Shown here: positions 41,716-53,215 of the stretch, piece after piece
Layout: every line of letters starts with the position of its first letter
Position numbering within the stretch: the first letter of the stretch is position 1
DNA from: Liolophura sinensis
Taxonomy: Eukaryota > Mollusca > Polyplacophora > Chitonida > Chitonidae
Direction: 5' to 3'
Assembly: GCF_032854445.1 (NCBI RefSeq)
Contig: NC_088304.1
Coordinates: 20,845,704-20,909,703, forward strand
Length of the DNA: 64,000 nt
Made by a program: the position numbers and the translations under genes
The notes under the pieces: model-generated
Seen by the model: only the letters and a program-made list of their open reading frames with translations
What the model was told of the DNA's origin: nothing
The model's database searches: none

Positions 41716-42857
41716 AAATACATTCTTAGTTCTTTGCAAGTTTGTGATATAAGTCGTTGTGGGAATCCGCTATGCCATTATTGTCCTGGAACGTCCATCA
41801 TGGTTGACGGCTAGTATTTATATAACCAACCACGAATATACGACTGTTTAATGACACTACCGCTTGTAGATGGATGCATATAATCAGTGGGTAGATATAC
41901 TCAACAAAAACAAGTCTTACTCTTATAAAGTAGAAAGTAATGAAGCTTTTGAAGGTGAGTCGCGAATTATGTGTGACTGATTGCCAACAACTGCAAGTAG
42001 GTCTTCAAGGCATGCCTACAACAGATAATATCTAACTGTTTTACACTTTAGCCACAAACTCACGAATGAATTGGTGCCGCTTACGACTTTGTTTTGATCA
42101 TATGACCACAGTATACTATAACGGAAAAACACCATTACACGAAAGGTATAAATATGCATCGATTAGGGACTCCACATAAACTTAAAACAGCATAACTTTT
42201 CGGTATTGTATGTACATTTTCATATCCATCAGTAAGCTGATGTAAATATTCAGGGCCGCGTCCTGTAATTATTTGCATGGTCAATAATTCAATATCAATG
42301 AACAATGGTAATGGAGAGAATTCATGATCATGATCAAATAATGGCCATGTTTTTATTTTCATAGGAAAGAAAGTCAATATTCATAACCATGAATTAATGG
42401 TAGATGAATTGATGCCCATGAATTTTGTCAAAATGGCCATGAATGAGAGATATTAATGCCCATGGACTGTTCCATGATTACTGGCTTTTTTAATGGCTAA
42501 TTTAGCGTATTTTAATGGCCTATTCAATGCCCAATTCTTCAGTGTCTATTTAAAAATTAATGATCATTTCACAAACAAAAAGCCAGTGGTCTTAACAGTC
42601 CAACATTGGACTGTTTTTGGTATTTACCGCAGGCTACATGTATTCTTCGCAGAAGGATGTGGCTTGTATGCATTGAGGAGCATCAGTTCAAACGTTACCT
42701 TAGAGACATTTATAACATAAGAAAGGTCAGGAGTTAAGGTCAAAACGCTGTTTATAGAAGATACCACTGTGTTTCCGACAGGTATTGAACTGACTTGACT
42801 GTAAGTTGAACACACTGCAATCCATTCTGTCCCGTCTACATCGCCCCAGGATAACAC

Positions 42858-42911
42858 ATGGGCTACTCCTTTGAGTCACAGGCTCTACTTGCAGCTTCTA
42901 TGATATTTCAG
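42858..42911 (+). CDS. Signal-peptide exon of the lectin paralogue
   Basis: It encodes MGYSFESQALLAASMIFQ with donor CAG|GTAAGT, phase 0, the same as the exon at 37993-38046 but with Glu in the hydrophobic region, which could weaken the signal. Confidence 0.65.
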
Positions 42912-43170
42912 GTAAGTTATCAAATGATTTTGAAAGATGCTCTCTACATTTAAAGTATTGATGAGGCTAGAACTAATGAATATAATGTCTATTTTTTGCT
43001 TTGTTCTCTGCGAAAGTGCATAAATTGATACTCAACTTTTGTAAAATACGAATACAACTTTACTTGGTATCTACTGATACAAATAAGACGTGGTCTGAAA
43101 AACCACCCATATAAGAAAAAAAATGCAAATATTTTCTACCCTCTTTAAAAGCTCAGAAAACACTAATGTG

Positions 43171-43172
<2 letters not shown>

Positions 43173-43230
<58 letters not shown>
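43173..43230. repeat. (AT)n microsatellite in the right inverted arm
   Basis: About 29 AT units that end directly at block B. Confidence 0.95.
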
Positions 43231-43234
<4 letters not shown>

Positions 43235-44019
43235 CGAAACCCATTCACTGCCTCGTAGCTACAAAACGTTTCCGACGCGTTATGGCTGAAATATTGCCGA
43301 ATTGGCGTTAAGCCATAATAATTCATTTACTTTATTAGACTTTGAGTGTTGCAGTGCCTTAATGCTATTCTATGTTATATGTAATGACAGCACGACATTG
43401 TGGGTATTTCTAGATCGGTGACGTCTATTGAACTGCAGTGAACATCACCGCGTCTTTCCACCTAATTTAGGCCAAGGGACTAGGGGGCATGTGGTTTGCT
43501 ACTGTTTAGAATTTTTTTATATATGAATTATTAACGTAAAACTCTGAGGTAAATTGACAAGAATCAGTATTTTACAGGTCATGTGTGACAATTTTGCCAA
43601 TTATCACACTGGCATCGCCGCTCTGGTTTAACTCTATTTTGTAACCCATTCTTATATTCGTACGTATTTCATCGTGCCAGATGGTAGGCGGCGACACTGC
43701 TAAGAGTGGGCAAAGTGTCGGTTTGGTCTATGTAATTTCTGTGTATAACACCTCTGTATTTCTTCTCAGCCTGGCTTGCTTGGAGAAGGTAACAAGAATA
43801 CTTCTTCAAACTATTGTTATTGTCCAGTTTTTCTGACACGTGATTTGGAAGGAGCACATAATATTGTCAGTGTTTGTGCAGGCCTTGCCTAATTAGCTTC
43901 CATTTATGTAACTTACAAAGTATGACAGCAGTTTATTTTGAGGACCGAGACTTGAATTGACATTTGCGTTGTGATAAATTCATCACTTGATAACAAATTG
44001 GCAGCTGAACGCCTGGAAG
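43231..44019 (+). repeat. Block B, right inverted copy
   Basis: It starts AAATCGAAACCCATTCACTG and ends GCAGCTGAACGCCTGGAA. In this copy B follows the (AT)n inside intron 1, whereas at 38806-39595 it lies upstream of the first exon. It includes an R2 copy (about 43380-43660, minus). Confidence 0.9.
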
Positions 44020-44861
44020 ATTGACTCTCTTGCTTGTCATTTTACCATAAGCGCCTGACTAATTGGCAAGACAACGGTATATTGATATAATGATTGCATT
44101 CATGGCGTGCACCGATTATTATAAGTTCGAATTTTATGATCGCTTGTGTGTATTTTTTACCCAGAAGTTATGTAAGCCTAGCAAAATTGGTCAGTATACG
44201 TTAATGCGTGGATTGAACGCATGGTTCATTAATTTCTCTGTTAATCTACTGACTTGTGAGAAATTTATTAAAAAAAACAATGAAGTTTGTGACGTGTACA
44301 ACACACACATGGAAGGTCAACTGTACCATTCCAATCACAGCTTTTATGTCCATGGTGTATTTAAGTTAAATCTGTCATACCAGTTAAACCTGCTATACTA
44401 AAAGACGTTAGCATACATTGAATTTATGTTACAAACGTGCATCATCCTAAACAGTATTGCATAGCTACAGATAATGCACATCTTGGAGAAGTAATGACTC
44501 TTTTGCTTTCGTAAAACCATCGAGATCAGCACAGTCTGTGAAATTATTCAAGCCTTCAGAGACGAGTGCATGTATCATTTTTTACATGTATTTCGGTAAT
44601 GCAATACATATAACAAAACACCCTCACCTTGTATATTTAACAAAATACCGTGATCCAAACTATTTAACAAGACTGTTAAGAATGTGTGAGTTCACATACA
44701 GTATGCTTGAATGCATCATCTGCTTAAGCCATGGGCAGTTAGAATAATACGTGGACAGTCAGAATTAAACCAGAACGAAGGTAAATAGACAAGACGTGGT
44801 GCTTCGCTCATTACGTGTGACCAAATGTCAATTATCCCTCTGTCGTCGCTGCTCTGGATTT
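44020..44861. other. No gene recognised
   Basis: The stretch has a reading frame at 44063-44401 that I do not recognise and a minus-strand R2 fragment at about 44800-44861 (AAATGTCAATTATCCCTCTG, CGTCGCTGCTCTGGATTT) that the LTR-like element has entered. Confidence 0.4.
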
Positions 44862-44865
44862 CCGG

Positions 44866-45618
44866 TGTTATGTAAACAACTGCCGTCAGTTTCTAAACTT
44901 AGCTTGCCACTGTTTACATATGCTTAGTTCAGGGCCTGCTGTCTCCCTCTGCCTTAGAATGTTCCAGAATACGCTCAGTTCGGGGCCTGTTTGTTTACAA
45001 CAAGTGTTCAAGAATTTTCTTATTCTAGACAATTCCACCAATCTATATAAGACCTATGAAAGCAGGTCAAAGGGAGAGAAAGGAGAATTATTGAGAGTTT
45101 TGGATGCTTTCGCTGTGTGTTACGTTAGTAGGCCTTTCCTGCTGAATTTTGGTGTCTTTATAGCCTCTGGCTTTGTAATATCATATCGCCATCGAGCACT
45201 TGTTCAGTCTGAACTTGTATATTTAATTTGTGCTCTTGTGTACACAGTGCTTATTAGTACACAGACCCTGTGTATGGAATTTTGTGTATATTTCGTCATA
45301 CACTCAGTTATACTGTGGATTTCCCCTTTTATGAATATTGCCTCTGTGCATTTTTAAGAATTGCGGAGTATATGCGCCCGTTTGGACTTGACACCGGTGT
45401 ACATGTAAGTACTTTAGTATTTGTATAGATACTGCTATCCTTTCTTGTTAAACTTAAGTACTTTAGTATTTGTATAAGTCGTGTTATGTGTTCTTTTTAA
45501 AGCTAATAAGTTGTTGATAAAAAAACCTGCTGGTTTTGGTTACTTTTTTGTGCGGCTAAACTGTCGTGTATTTGGAACAAGCCATCTCTTTATAATACAG
45601 ACAGTTTGGGTCGTAACA
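44866..45618 (+). mobile_element. Solo LTR-like element, copy 1 (753 bp)
   Basis: Ends are TGTTATGTAAACAACTGCCG ... TTTGGGTCGTAACA. CCGG flanks it on both sides (44862-44865 and 45619-45622). TATATAA at 45044-45050 fits an LTR promoter. It carries a plus-strand frame at 44920-45357 (145 codons) shared with copies 2 and 3. No gag-pol is adjacent, so a solo LTR is the simplest reading. A short element with TGT...ACA ends and 4-bp duplications (Ginger-like) is the alternative. Confidence 0.8.
44920..45357 (+). CDS. Hydrophobic reading frame inside LTR-like copy 1
   Basis: 145 codons with FRMFQNTLSSGPV-like start, ESRSKGEKGELLRVLDAFAV and then hydrophobic stretches (FLLNFGVFIASGFVISY, LVYLICALVYTVLI, FCVYFVIHSVILWI). 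The same frame is present at 49649-50130 and, broken, at 63016-63500. No family was recognised. It spans the predicted TATA box, so it may be only a by-product of U-rich LTR sequence. Confidence 0.35.
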   Translation: MLSSGPAVSLCLRMFQNTLSSGPVCLQQVFKNFLILDNSTNLYKTYESRSKGEKGELLRVLDAFAVCYVSRPFLLNFGVFIASGFVISYRHRALVQSELVYLICALVYTVLISTQTLCMEFCVYFVIHSVILWISPFMNIASVHF

Positions 45619-45839
45619 CCGGTCTCTTAAGTTTTTTTATTAAACTGTATTCATGTGTAAACCGGGATTTTGTTTGTGCACTAAGGACCTCCGAGGCCTC
45701 GTTCCTTTGCTTTCCTTTAATATTATTATATGTTACATGTGATGGCAACACAGCTTTTAAATACGCTAACATCTTAGTGTGATTATGAGTGATTGATTGA
45801 ACAAATAAATGATTGGTATGTAATGCCAACATATTTAAT

Positions 45840-45870
45840 TCTTCACTTATATGACGGCGGAGGTAACACA
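45840..45870 (-). repeat. V-SINE scrap
   Basis: CTTCACTTATATGACGGCGG matches the tail-proximal part of the SINE only. Confidence 0.4.
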
Positions 45871-46329
45871 TTTGTGAGTTCAACCACTTCTGATATAAAA
45901 TGAAAAGTGCAGACATGAAATAAATGTTTTATTTACTTTTTACTTGGCGTCACCATGGATGCTCATATGGTAGCGCAAATTAAGAAAAGAATTTTTTGAC
46001 AGAATACTGGATTTCTAGAGCTTTTCTTGAGTTTTTTTGTTAAGACGGTAAAAAAAAACCCAAGCACTTACTCACTCTCTCATGCTTAGCTCAGTAAGTC
46101 CAATCCATCCTCTTTTTATGCGGCAAACAGCTTCCATTTGTGATTAAATTGTAAGAAAAAGGTAGGTATTCTTCTAAATTGTGTTTTATGTCTTCTAAAT
46201 TGTGTTTTATGAGCTATATACTGAACAAAGCCTTTGAAGTAAGGTTTCTTTATGCTGTTCGAACTAATCAAACTAATCAAAATATGCACACTGTAACCTT
46301 ATGTTATGATCTCGTCCACGTGAATATTT

Positions 46330-46435
46330 TTATGAACGGATCATCTTAGGTCAGGACTTTCTGCGGTTAAGTGGAAACAATTGCCAGCTGTCACACTATC
46401 GTCGCCGCTGTTTTCTCTTTGTAGGACATGATGAC
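46330..46435 (-). repeat. Dispersed repeat R2 fragment
   Basis: CAATTGCCAGCTGTCACACT then ATCGTCGCCGCTGTTTTCTC is the reverse complement of the first R2 block. Confidence 0.55.
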
Positions 46436-46439
46436 GATT

Positions 46440-49430
46440 TTTGAGTACAATGCTTTTATGTGACTTCCCATTTGACAACAATAAGAATGGAAGACTGCCC
46501 CACCCATCAGCCTCATTTCGAATATAAGTTTTTGTGGAATAGGTTTGAAAAATAGTACCGCAAATTGACATTGCAAATGTTGATACTGAAAAGTGTACTA
46601 GTCGAATAACAAGACACTTGAACGTGGCCTTTGATCCTTTCAAGTGCGGGTTCATTCTGTGTTAAAAAACAAAACAAAACAAATAATAACAAAAAATGAA
46701 AGACAGCAATTTTGTTTTGTTCTTTAAGTTAAACAGTGACACCTTTCCACATGGAACTTCATCAGCATTGCGCTCTGAATACAGTGTATGGTATATGCAG
46801 AGCGAGATATCCATTATTTGACCCAAATGGTTAAAAACTGAAGCTGTTGAGTGAAATTGATCAATAAGTCTTACTATTTTAAAGGAACATCGGTATGAGA
46901 ACAGTATAATCAATGCGTTGAAGAGATACAAGTAAATGAGTGGAAATTCAACTAATTTTTATTCTAACTTCTCGAACTCGAGTGGGTCGAAGTCCAATGA
47001 TTGTGAGGCTTTGACATCCGCCATGGCTGTTCATTTCCGACCTCAAAGAACTAAAGGCACACAATGACACAAACCCAGTTTCTGTCTGCAAAGAACAGTA
47101 CGATGTGAAGGTCTTTTGGGTGGGCAGTAAGTACATTTACATACATCCACACACACCGTTATATTCTTCAAATGGGTATACGTACTCGTGTAGGTCTATG
47201 AAAACAAAGCAAAATATAAAAAGAAGAAAGAGAGCTAAAAATAAGCAAACAGAATTCAGGTATAAGAAAGTGTATCTTAAAACTTTATATTTCCATAATT
47301 CATAAGGCAATCTCCGCCCTAAAAACCAAACGGTCTAAAGTCACAATGGTTGGATGCATCAGGCGAAATGCGACCTCCGAGCCTCATTGAGGTTACTTGA
47401 CCATTTTGCCGACTGACCTTGGAGAGGTTGGTAAAACGTCACTGTACCAAACATTGGCATCCAATATTTTCATTAAGTCTTACATGTACGTGTAACTTTC
47501 CTGTTAATAGAAAGAAACTTAACGTAAGCTAACAATTTCTTATTACTTTAATTAAAATAGAAAGCGCGTTATTAAAACAGTATTGAGTAATCTATGCATA
47601 TGAAATACATTCTTGTAATGGGTAATTATGGAAGAGTGCATGTGGTACTTTATGAACTTCTCTGCATCGAAGCATAGTTACCTTGTCTACTTTATGCGCC
47701 ATCCAAGTTACCGAACTTTTTGTCGTACTAGCTCTTATGAACAGGTCAGAAGAAATCCGCCTTTACGTTTTGTGTGGATCTCAGCCAAGGCAATCTTCCG
47801 TGTTTCTTTTAGATACACACATCCACAGTACCTAGTGTGGTACTTTTGCTATATAGCTATTCGCCCTCTGTGATCGATCGGTAGATCTGCAATCAATTCG
47901 TGATGTCTTTCCTCAAATTAGCGGTTAATCGATCGCATACTTTCAAAAATCAATGAATTTATTTCTTCTCACAAAAAACAATATACCTTGGCGGACGTTT
48001 GTTCATTTTCTTTTAATTAACGGCAACAACATCCGGACATAAATCGTTTTCAGTAGAGAGAAAAACCTGGTAAAGACGGCGGGAAGTGGATCTCTTTGAC
48101 AAAGCAGCGCGGATGCGAGCTGGTGACCATAGATGCGGTGGGCCCAGATGAAAGGGTATTCTGTAACGCTTTTCATTTTTGAACTGTATCTAATACCGCT
48201 TAACCTGGGGCCAGGGGCCGTAAAGGCAGCCATGCTCCTTACATTTGCATGATGCCTTTATGAACAGTTGCAATCAGAGCGCGACTGAGCTACCTTGAAT
48301 CATTGTTATTTGACCTGGAACTCATTAATGGACTACGAATTTGGACTTTTTTATGGAATTCAAGCCTGGAATATCCACTGTCTGCCCGGTATCATTGAAA
48401 ACTGATGACCGCTTCTTTCCTGTGTGTTACCGGCTTTATTTCCTATTTGTATAATTTACATACCTTTGTCTTTGAGAGCTAGTGTTAAACGCTGTTTTGG
48501 AAATGAATCTTGCGATTATCGACTTGGAACGCCCTTTGCGGACTACGAATGGTATATCAGTGTCGGACATGACGCGTATATCTCTAACATACCTACAAAA
48601 CCTTAGTACTAAAAACAACTGTGAGCGAAAAGTGCTCAAATTATGAACAGTTGTCGTCCTCGTCATGTGTGGTGGAAGGGTTCCATTTCCCTAATAAAAC
48701 AGCGGGCTGGGTTGTGCTATCAGAACGTCTGTTTTCTTCAAAATTTGACAGTTCACATTTTCTGACGACAAAGGCAACATGAATCTACATATACTTGGTC
48801 AGGCATTTAAGATTAAATGTGAAATACTTACCATGACCGACAACATGTGGCCAATAGGCACTGATCTAGGCATTATGTCTGGGTAAGCGCAACATGGGCA
48901 ACAATGCGTTTTTTAACGTCCTCTCCCTAGTAACCACCCAAAGGGGGCGTATTGCTGGTATTACAAGGAAGGGATGTGAGTGAACAACTTATGCTCGATG
49001 ACGGCAGACATCTGCCGTGATACAAGACTCAGGTACAAAGACCACTACATCCGTGCCACTACAGCCACTGTTCAGAGCCACGCTGGTGTTGGCATACGTG
49101 GGAAAATGCCCGTAACTGGCAACCGGAACAAGCCCAGTTTGATCACTTAAATACAGCTAGAGGCTGTCTGAAGAATAATGCCGCTTTCTGAGCAGTGTTT
49201 TGCATTCAACTCTTGCTTCGTCTCAGTCATGGAATGCCTCTGAGACTTGTGTCAGTGACTTGTGACTGAGGCGCAGAGAGTGACCGGAGTTGAAGTTGTA
49301 CGCCCGAATCAGCCAAAATGGGCTTCACATGGTCATTTAATCCCACTGTCTCAGGAATCACCTTCTATTTAAGATTCATCTGAATCTACGAAATAAACCG
49401 TTCAATTTTGAATGATATTTTTTATCACTT
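46440..49430. other. No gene recognised
   Basis: Contains short dispersed words such as GACTTGGAACGCCCTTTGCG followed by GACTACGAATGG (48518-48550), also seen near 37600, 41785 and 48310, suggesting another old repeat. No exon was supported. Confidence 0.4.
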
Positions 49431-49434
49431 TGAC

Positions 49435-50185
49435 TGTTACGACCCAGACCGTCTGTGGCTTGTTCCAAATACACGACAGTTTAGCCGCACAAAAAAGTAA
49501 CCAAAATCAGCAGATTTTTTTTACAACAATTTATTAGCTTTAACAAGAACAGATAACAAGACTTTCACAAATACTAAAGTACTTAAGCTTAACAAGAAAG
49601 GATAGCAGTATCTATACAAATACTAAAGTACTTACACGTACAACGGTGTCAAATCCAAACAGACGCATTTATTCTACAATGCTGAAAACCATACAGGCAT
49701 AAATGCACAGAGGCAATATTCATAAGAGGGAAAATCCACAGTATAACTGAGTATATGACGAAATATACACAAAATTCCTCACGCAGGGTCCGTATACTAA
49801 TAAGCACTGTGTACACAAGAGCACAAATTAAATATACATGTTCAGACTGAACAAGTGCTCGGTGGAGATAGGATAAAACAAAGCTAGAGGCTATAAAGAC
49901 ACCAAAATTCAGCACAAAAGGCCTACTAAAGTAACACACAGCGAAAGTATCCAAAACTCTCAATAATTCTCCTTTCTCTCTTTTTGACCTGCTTTCATAG
50001 GTCTTATATAGACTGGTGGATCTGTCTAGAATAAGAAAATTCTTGAACACTTGTAAACAAACAGGCCCCGGACTGAGCGTATTCTGGAACATTCTAAGGC
50101 AGAGGCAGACAGCAGGCCCTGAACTCAGCATATGTAAACAGTGGCAAGCTAAATTTAGAAGCTGACGGCAGTTGTTTACATAACA
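49435..50185 (-). mobile_element. Solo LTR-like element, copy 2 (751 bp)
   Basis: Opposite orientation to copy 1, with ends TGTTACGACCCAGACCG and TTGTTTACATAACA in window order. TGAC flanks it at 49431-49434 and 50186-50189. The shared hydrophobic frame is open from the host flank to 49649 (189 codons from a start at 50218 that lies outside the element). Confidence 0.8.
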
Positions 50186-50254
50186 TGACTTAAAACCATC
50201 GTTCCTAGGTCGTTGCAAAAGTGTTATTTGTTCGAATTTAGAACTCTAACTGGG

Positions 50255-50392
50255 GCTTCCGTGGCTCAGTTGGTTAGCGCGCTAGGATCCAGGAGCCCCT
50301 CACCAATGCGGTCGCTGTGATTTCAAGTCCAGCTCATGCTGGCTTCCTCTTCGCCCGGTTTCCACCCACCATAATGCTGGCCGCCGTCTGTC
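50255..50392 (+). repeat. V-SINE-like copy with internal deletion
   Basis: GGGGCTTCCGTGGCTCAGTT (head), CAATGCGGTCGCTGTGATTT, then a jump from GCTTCCTCTTCG to CCCGGTTTCCACCCACCATA; the tail is lost. Confidence 0.8.
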
Positions 50393-50824
50393 ATGTGCAT
50401 CGCTCTGGTGGGATGATTTATATCCCCACGCATTCCATTTGTATCAAATTACCCAAAATCATAACAACACAACCTAGGCCGCTACATTTTAACACAAAAG
50501 AAGGAATGCCTCCCCCTCACCCAATGGCTTAGTTTTTTTATAATGTTATGTTAGAATAGAAATAAAACGTAGAATGCCATGCAAAAGTCATCTACATAAT
50601 GCACAGGAGTTGTCTACTGTCTGAGAATTCGGAAACTGTGTGAATAATTAACATCACTTCGAAAATACTGCTCGTCTACCATGACGAGACGGTGTCGTTG
50701 TCTCGCGCAAAGTAACACGATGCTGGCACGTGGTCAACGCGATGTCGCCATCGTGTTGGCTCGGTGTCCGACCCGACTGGACACAGAGACGCGAAAACCG
50801 TGTCGCCCCTGTGTTTAGGTTATT

Positions 50825-50975
50825 GTTTTGTCGTACTGCAGTAGCAAATTACATGTCCTCTTACCACCACGTCTTCCGAAAAAATATGTTAAAAATGCAA
50901 TTTATTACACGTCAGTGGTGTAGTATTATTTAATATGCTGTGTTGCCATCATGTAAAACATGCGATGACATGAGA
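50825..50975 (+). repeat. Dispersed repeat R2, 3' half
   Basis: GTAGCAAATTACATGTCCTC, TTTATTACACGTCAGTGGTG and ATGCTGTGTTGCCATCATGT match the late blocks of R2. Confidence 0.6.
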
Positions 50976-51405
50976 TGTGCAGGAGATACAGTTTTCATAG
51001 TTATTAATCGATTAGCTGCGCTGGCACAACCGATTCGGGTTCATCAATACTCCTTATCACTCACATTTATACTAGTACGTATAGAGTCACCTCCCCTCTC
51101 AAACTCCAGGGCGGTTTTGAGCTCGAGCACATTTGTCGTTGAAGGTTGAAACTTTTTGCAGACACCCATGTTAGAGTAAATGTGATCCCGCAATAATTAT
51201 TATTTGTTATAGCAGGTTCGCACAATCATATTTTTATAAATCGAAAAAAAAAAATAATTTGGAAGCTCAGAGGAACTCTGCATTCACAATGATATATTTA
51301 TTTATATATTATCCAGCTTTTTTTTAGATAATATTAACTATATTTTTGTAAATTTATTCGGACTCTATATTCCAGTATTTTTCCAATGAAAACTTGGTGG
51401 TCCCC

Positions 51406-51985
51406 GATGACAGTTGGTAGAGCGTCCGCTTCGGGGCGGAAGAACATGGCTTAATCCTAGGTCGGGTCAAACCTCAGACTTTTAAAAGTTTTAGCTTCCT
51501 CGCTTGGCGTTCAGCATTATTTATTTATTTATGTGATTGGTGTTTTACGCCGTACTCAAGAATATTTCACTTATACGACGGCGGCCAGCATTATGGTGGG
51601 TGGAAACCGGGCACAGCCCTGGGGAAACCCACGACCATCCGCAGGTTGATGACAGACCTTCCCACTTACGGCCGGAGAGGAAGCCAGCACGAGCTGGACT
51701 TGAACTCACAGCGACCGCACTGGTGAGAGGCTCCTGGGTCATTACGCTGCGCTAGCGCGCTAACCGACTGGGCCACGGAGGCCCCTCGTTCAGCATTAAG
51801 CGGAAGTGCAACGCACTGATTGATCCGTATAATAGTTCGTGTGAGGTGCCTTACTTACTTTCGGTGTGTCGTCTCAGTGAAGCAGCACTAGATAAGAGCT
51901 GTAGAAATCCGTCTTGCAACAAGGAGGTACATTACACGTACATACACTATAAGGACTCCTTCGTCGTCATATGGCTGAAAAATTG
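51406..51985 (+). repeat. Second-family SINE interrupted by a V-SINE
   Basis: The head is tRNA-like (GATGACAGTTGGTAGAGCGT ... GGTCGGGTCAAACC). The body TTCCTCGCTTGGCGTTCAGC is cut at 51519 by the element 51520-51786 and resumes at 51787. The end is AAGGAGGTACATTACACGTA ... TTCGTCGTCATATGGCTGAA. Confidence 0.75.
51508..51798 (-). repeat. Full-length V-SINE-like copy with 12-bp target duplication
   Basis: The element at 51520-51786 runs from GTGATTGGTGTTTTACGCCG to GGGCCACGGAGGCCCC. CGTTCAGCATTA is perfect at 51508-51519 and 51787-51798. It is nested in the second-family SINE. Confidence 0.92.
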
Positions 51986-52109
51986 TACAGTCCAACATTA
52001 ATAAACAACATGAACTGGGTAATGTCTGAACTTAAATGATCATTCTCATTCTGCGACTGGCAGCAATGAAATCACCTAATTTGGCGTAAGCCATAGGGCC
52101 AGAGGTGCT

Positions 52110-52200
52110 GTGGGTGTAATTTGTCGCTATTTAAGCATTGACATGAACAGGTACAATAAAAACCTAACTGAGGTAATTTGACAAGAGGGCGTACTCCATT
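52110..52200 (-). repeat. Dispersed repeat R2 fragment
   Basis: AAACCTAACTGAGGTAATTT then GACAAGAGGGCGTACTCC is the reverse complement of the GTCAATTTACCTCAGTTAGG block. Confidence 0.5.
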
Positions 52201-52854
52201 GTTTACGTATGATCATTTATCAGCTACATGCATCACCCATATCCGGTTCTGGCTTCTTTACGGTAAGCCTGATATTCTACCATTGTAGTCTAGTGACATT
52301 TTTACAAGTGATTCGGATCGGAATTGGACTGGTTTTTTCTGTACATGTATAGTATACAGAATATTTCATGCCATTCAACAATGAAGTCAGCTGCGAACTA
52401 GTCTGAGATGGCGATTTCAACACTTCTCTGTATAATAGCCTCAGGGGCAGCCAGTGGTAAGCTATATACAGTTTCACACCATGTCCTATAAGCCCTTCTT
52501 AAACGATGTCATCTGCAGTTTTCTTACCTCTCAGCTCGCCCGCATGCGCAACATCCTGGGTATATTTTACTCGGTAATAACCCCATATTCACACTTTTCC
52601 AGAACCCATAACTATGATGTACGCAAAAAGGTTTCTGCTTCAGCGATGGCTGTCTCGTGAATACGGGGTTAGTGTGCCATTATCTATTGGAATATACCTG
52701 GGATGTTGCGTGTGCGGGTGAACTGACAGTTGACACCTGTTTTAGACTGCAGGCATCGTTCAGAAAGGATTATCGGACATAGCGTGAAGCGGTGTGTGGT
52801 TTACCGCTGATGGCCGTGCGGCTATTATACTCCCCCATCTTTAAAAAGAGGAGT

Positions 52855-53215
52855 TGAAATAGCCATCTAGCTAGCTGCGACATTTACCTGGAAAATTAAA
52901 CATTCTCATTTATATGAGAATAGCTTTTTCTACAGTATTCGGTATTGCCGGTAGCTGCGAACATGTGCCTGGACAATTAGAAACTCTGGTTCATCAGAAA
53001 CACGAAAAGCTGTTTCCACAGGCTTCGGTATTGCCGATAGCTCCGAACATGTGCCTGGACAATTAGAAGCTCTGGTTCATCAGAAACAAGAAAAGCTGTT
53101 TCCACAGGCTTCGGTATTGCCGATAGCTCCGAACATGTGCCTGGACATTTAGAGACTCTGGTTCTTCAGAAACAAGAAAAGCTGTTTCCACAGGTTTCGG
53201 TATTTCAGATGAGTA
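52855..53215. repeat. 86-bp tandem repeat, about four units
   Basis: GGTATTGCCGATAGCTCCGA ... CATGTGCCTGGACAATTAGA ... AAGCTGTTTCCACAGGCTTC recurs with anchors at 52941, 53027 and 53113 (period 86). The first unit (from 52855) is the most diverged, and the last ends near 53215. Confidence 0.9.

Larger units (their letters stand above)
42141..43230 (+). repeat. Block A, right inverted copy
   Basis: It matches the reverse complement of 37677-38808. In the direction of the gene it runs upstream region, signal exon (42858-42911), start of intron 1, and (AT)n at 43173-43230. Confidence 0.9.

Noticed and set aside
51406-51480. Possible tRNA gene
   Set aside because: The sequence is tRNA-like but is the head of a SINE, with an imperfect fold and SINE body directly after it.
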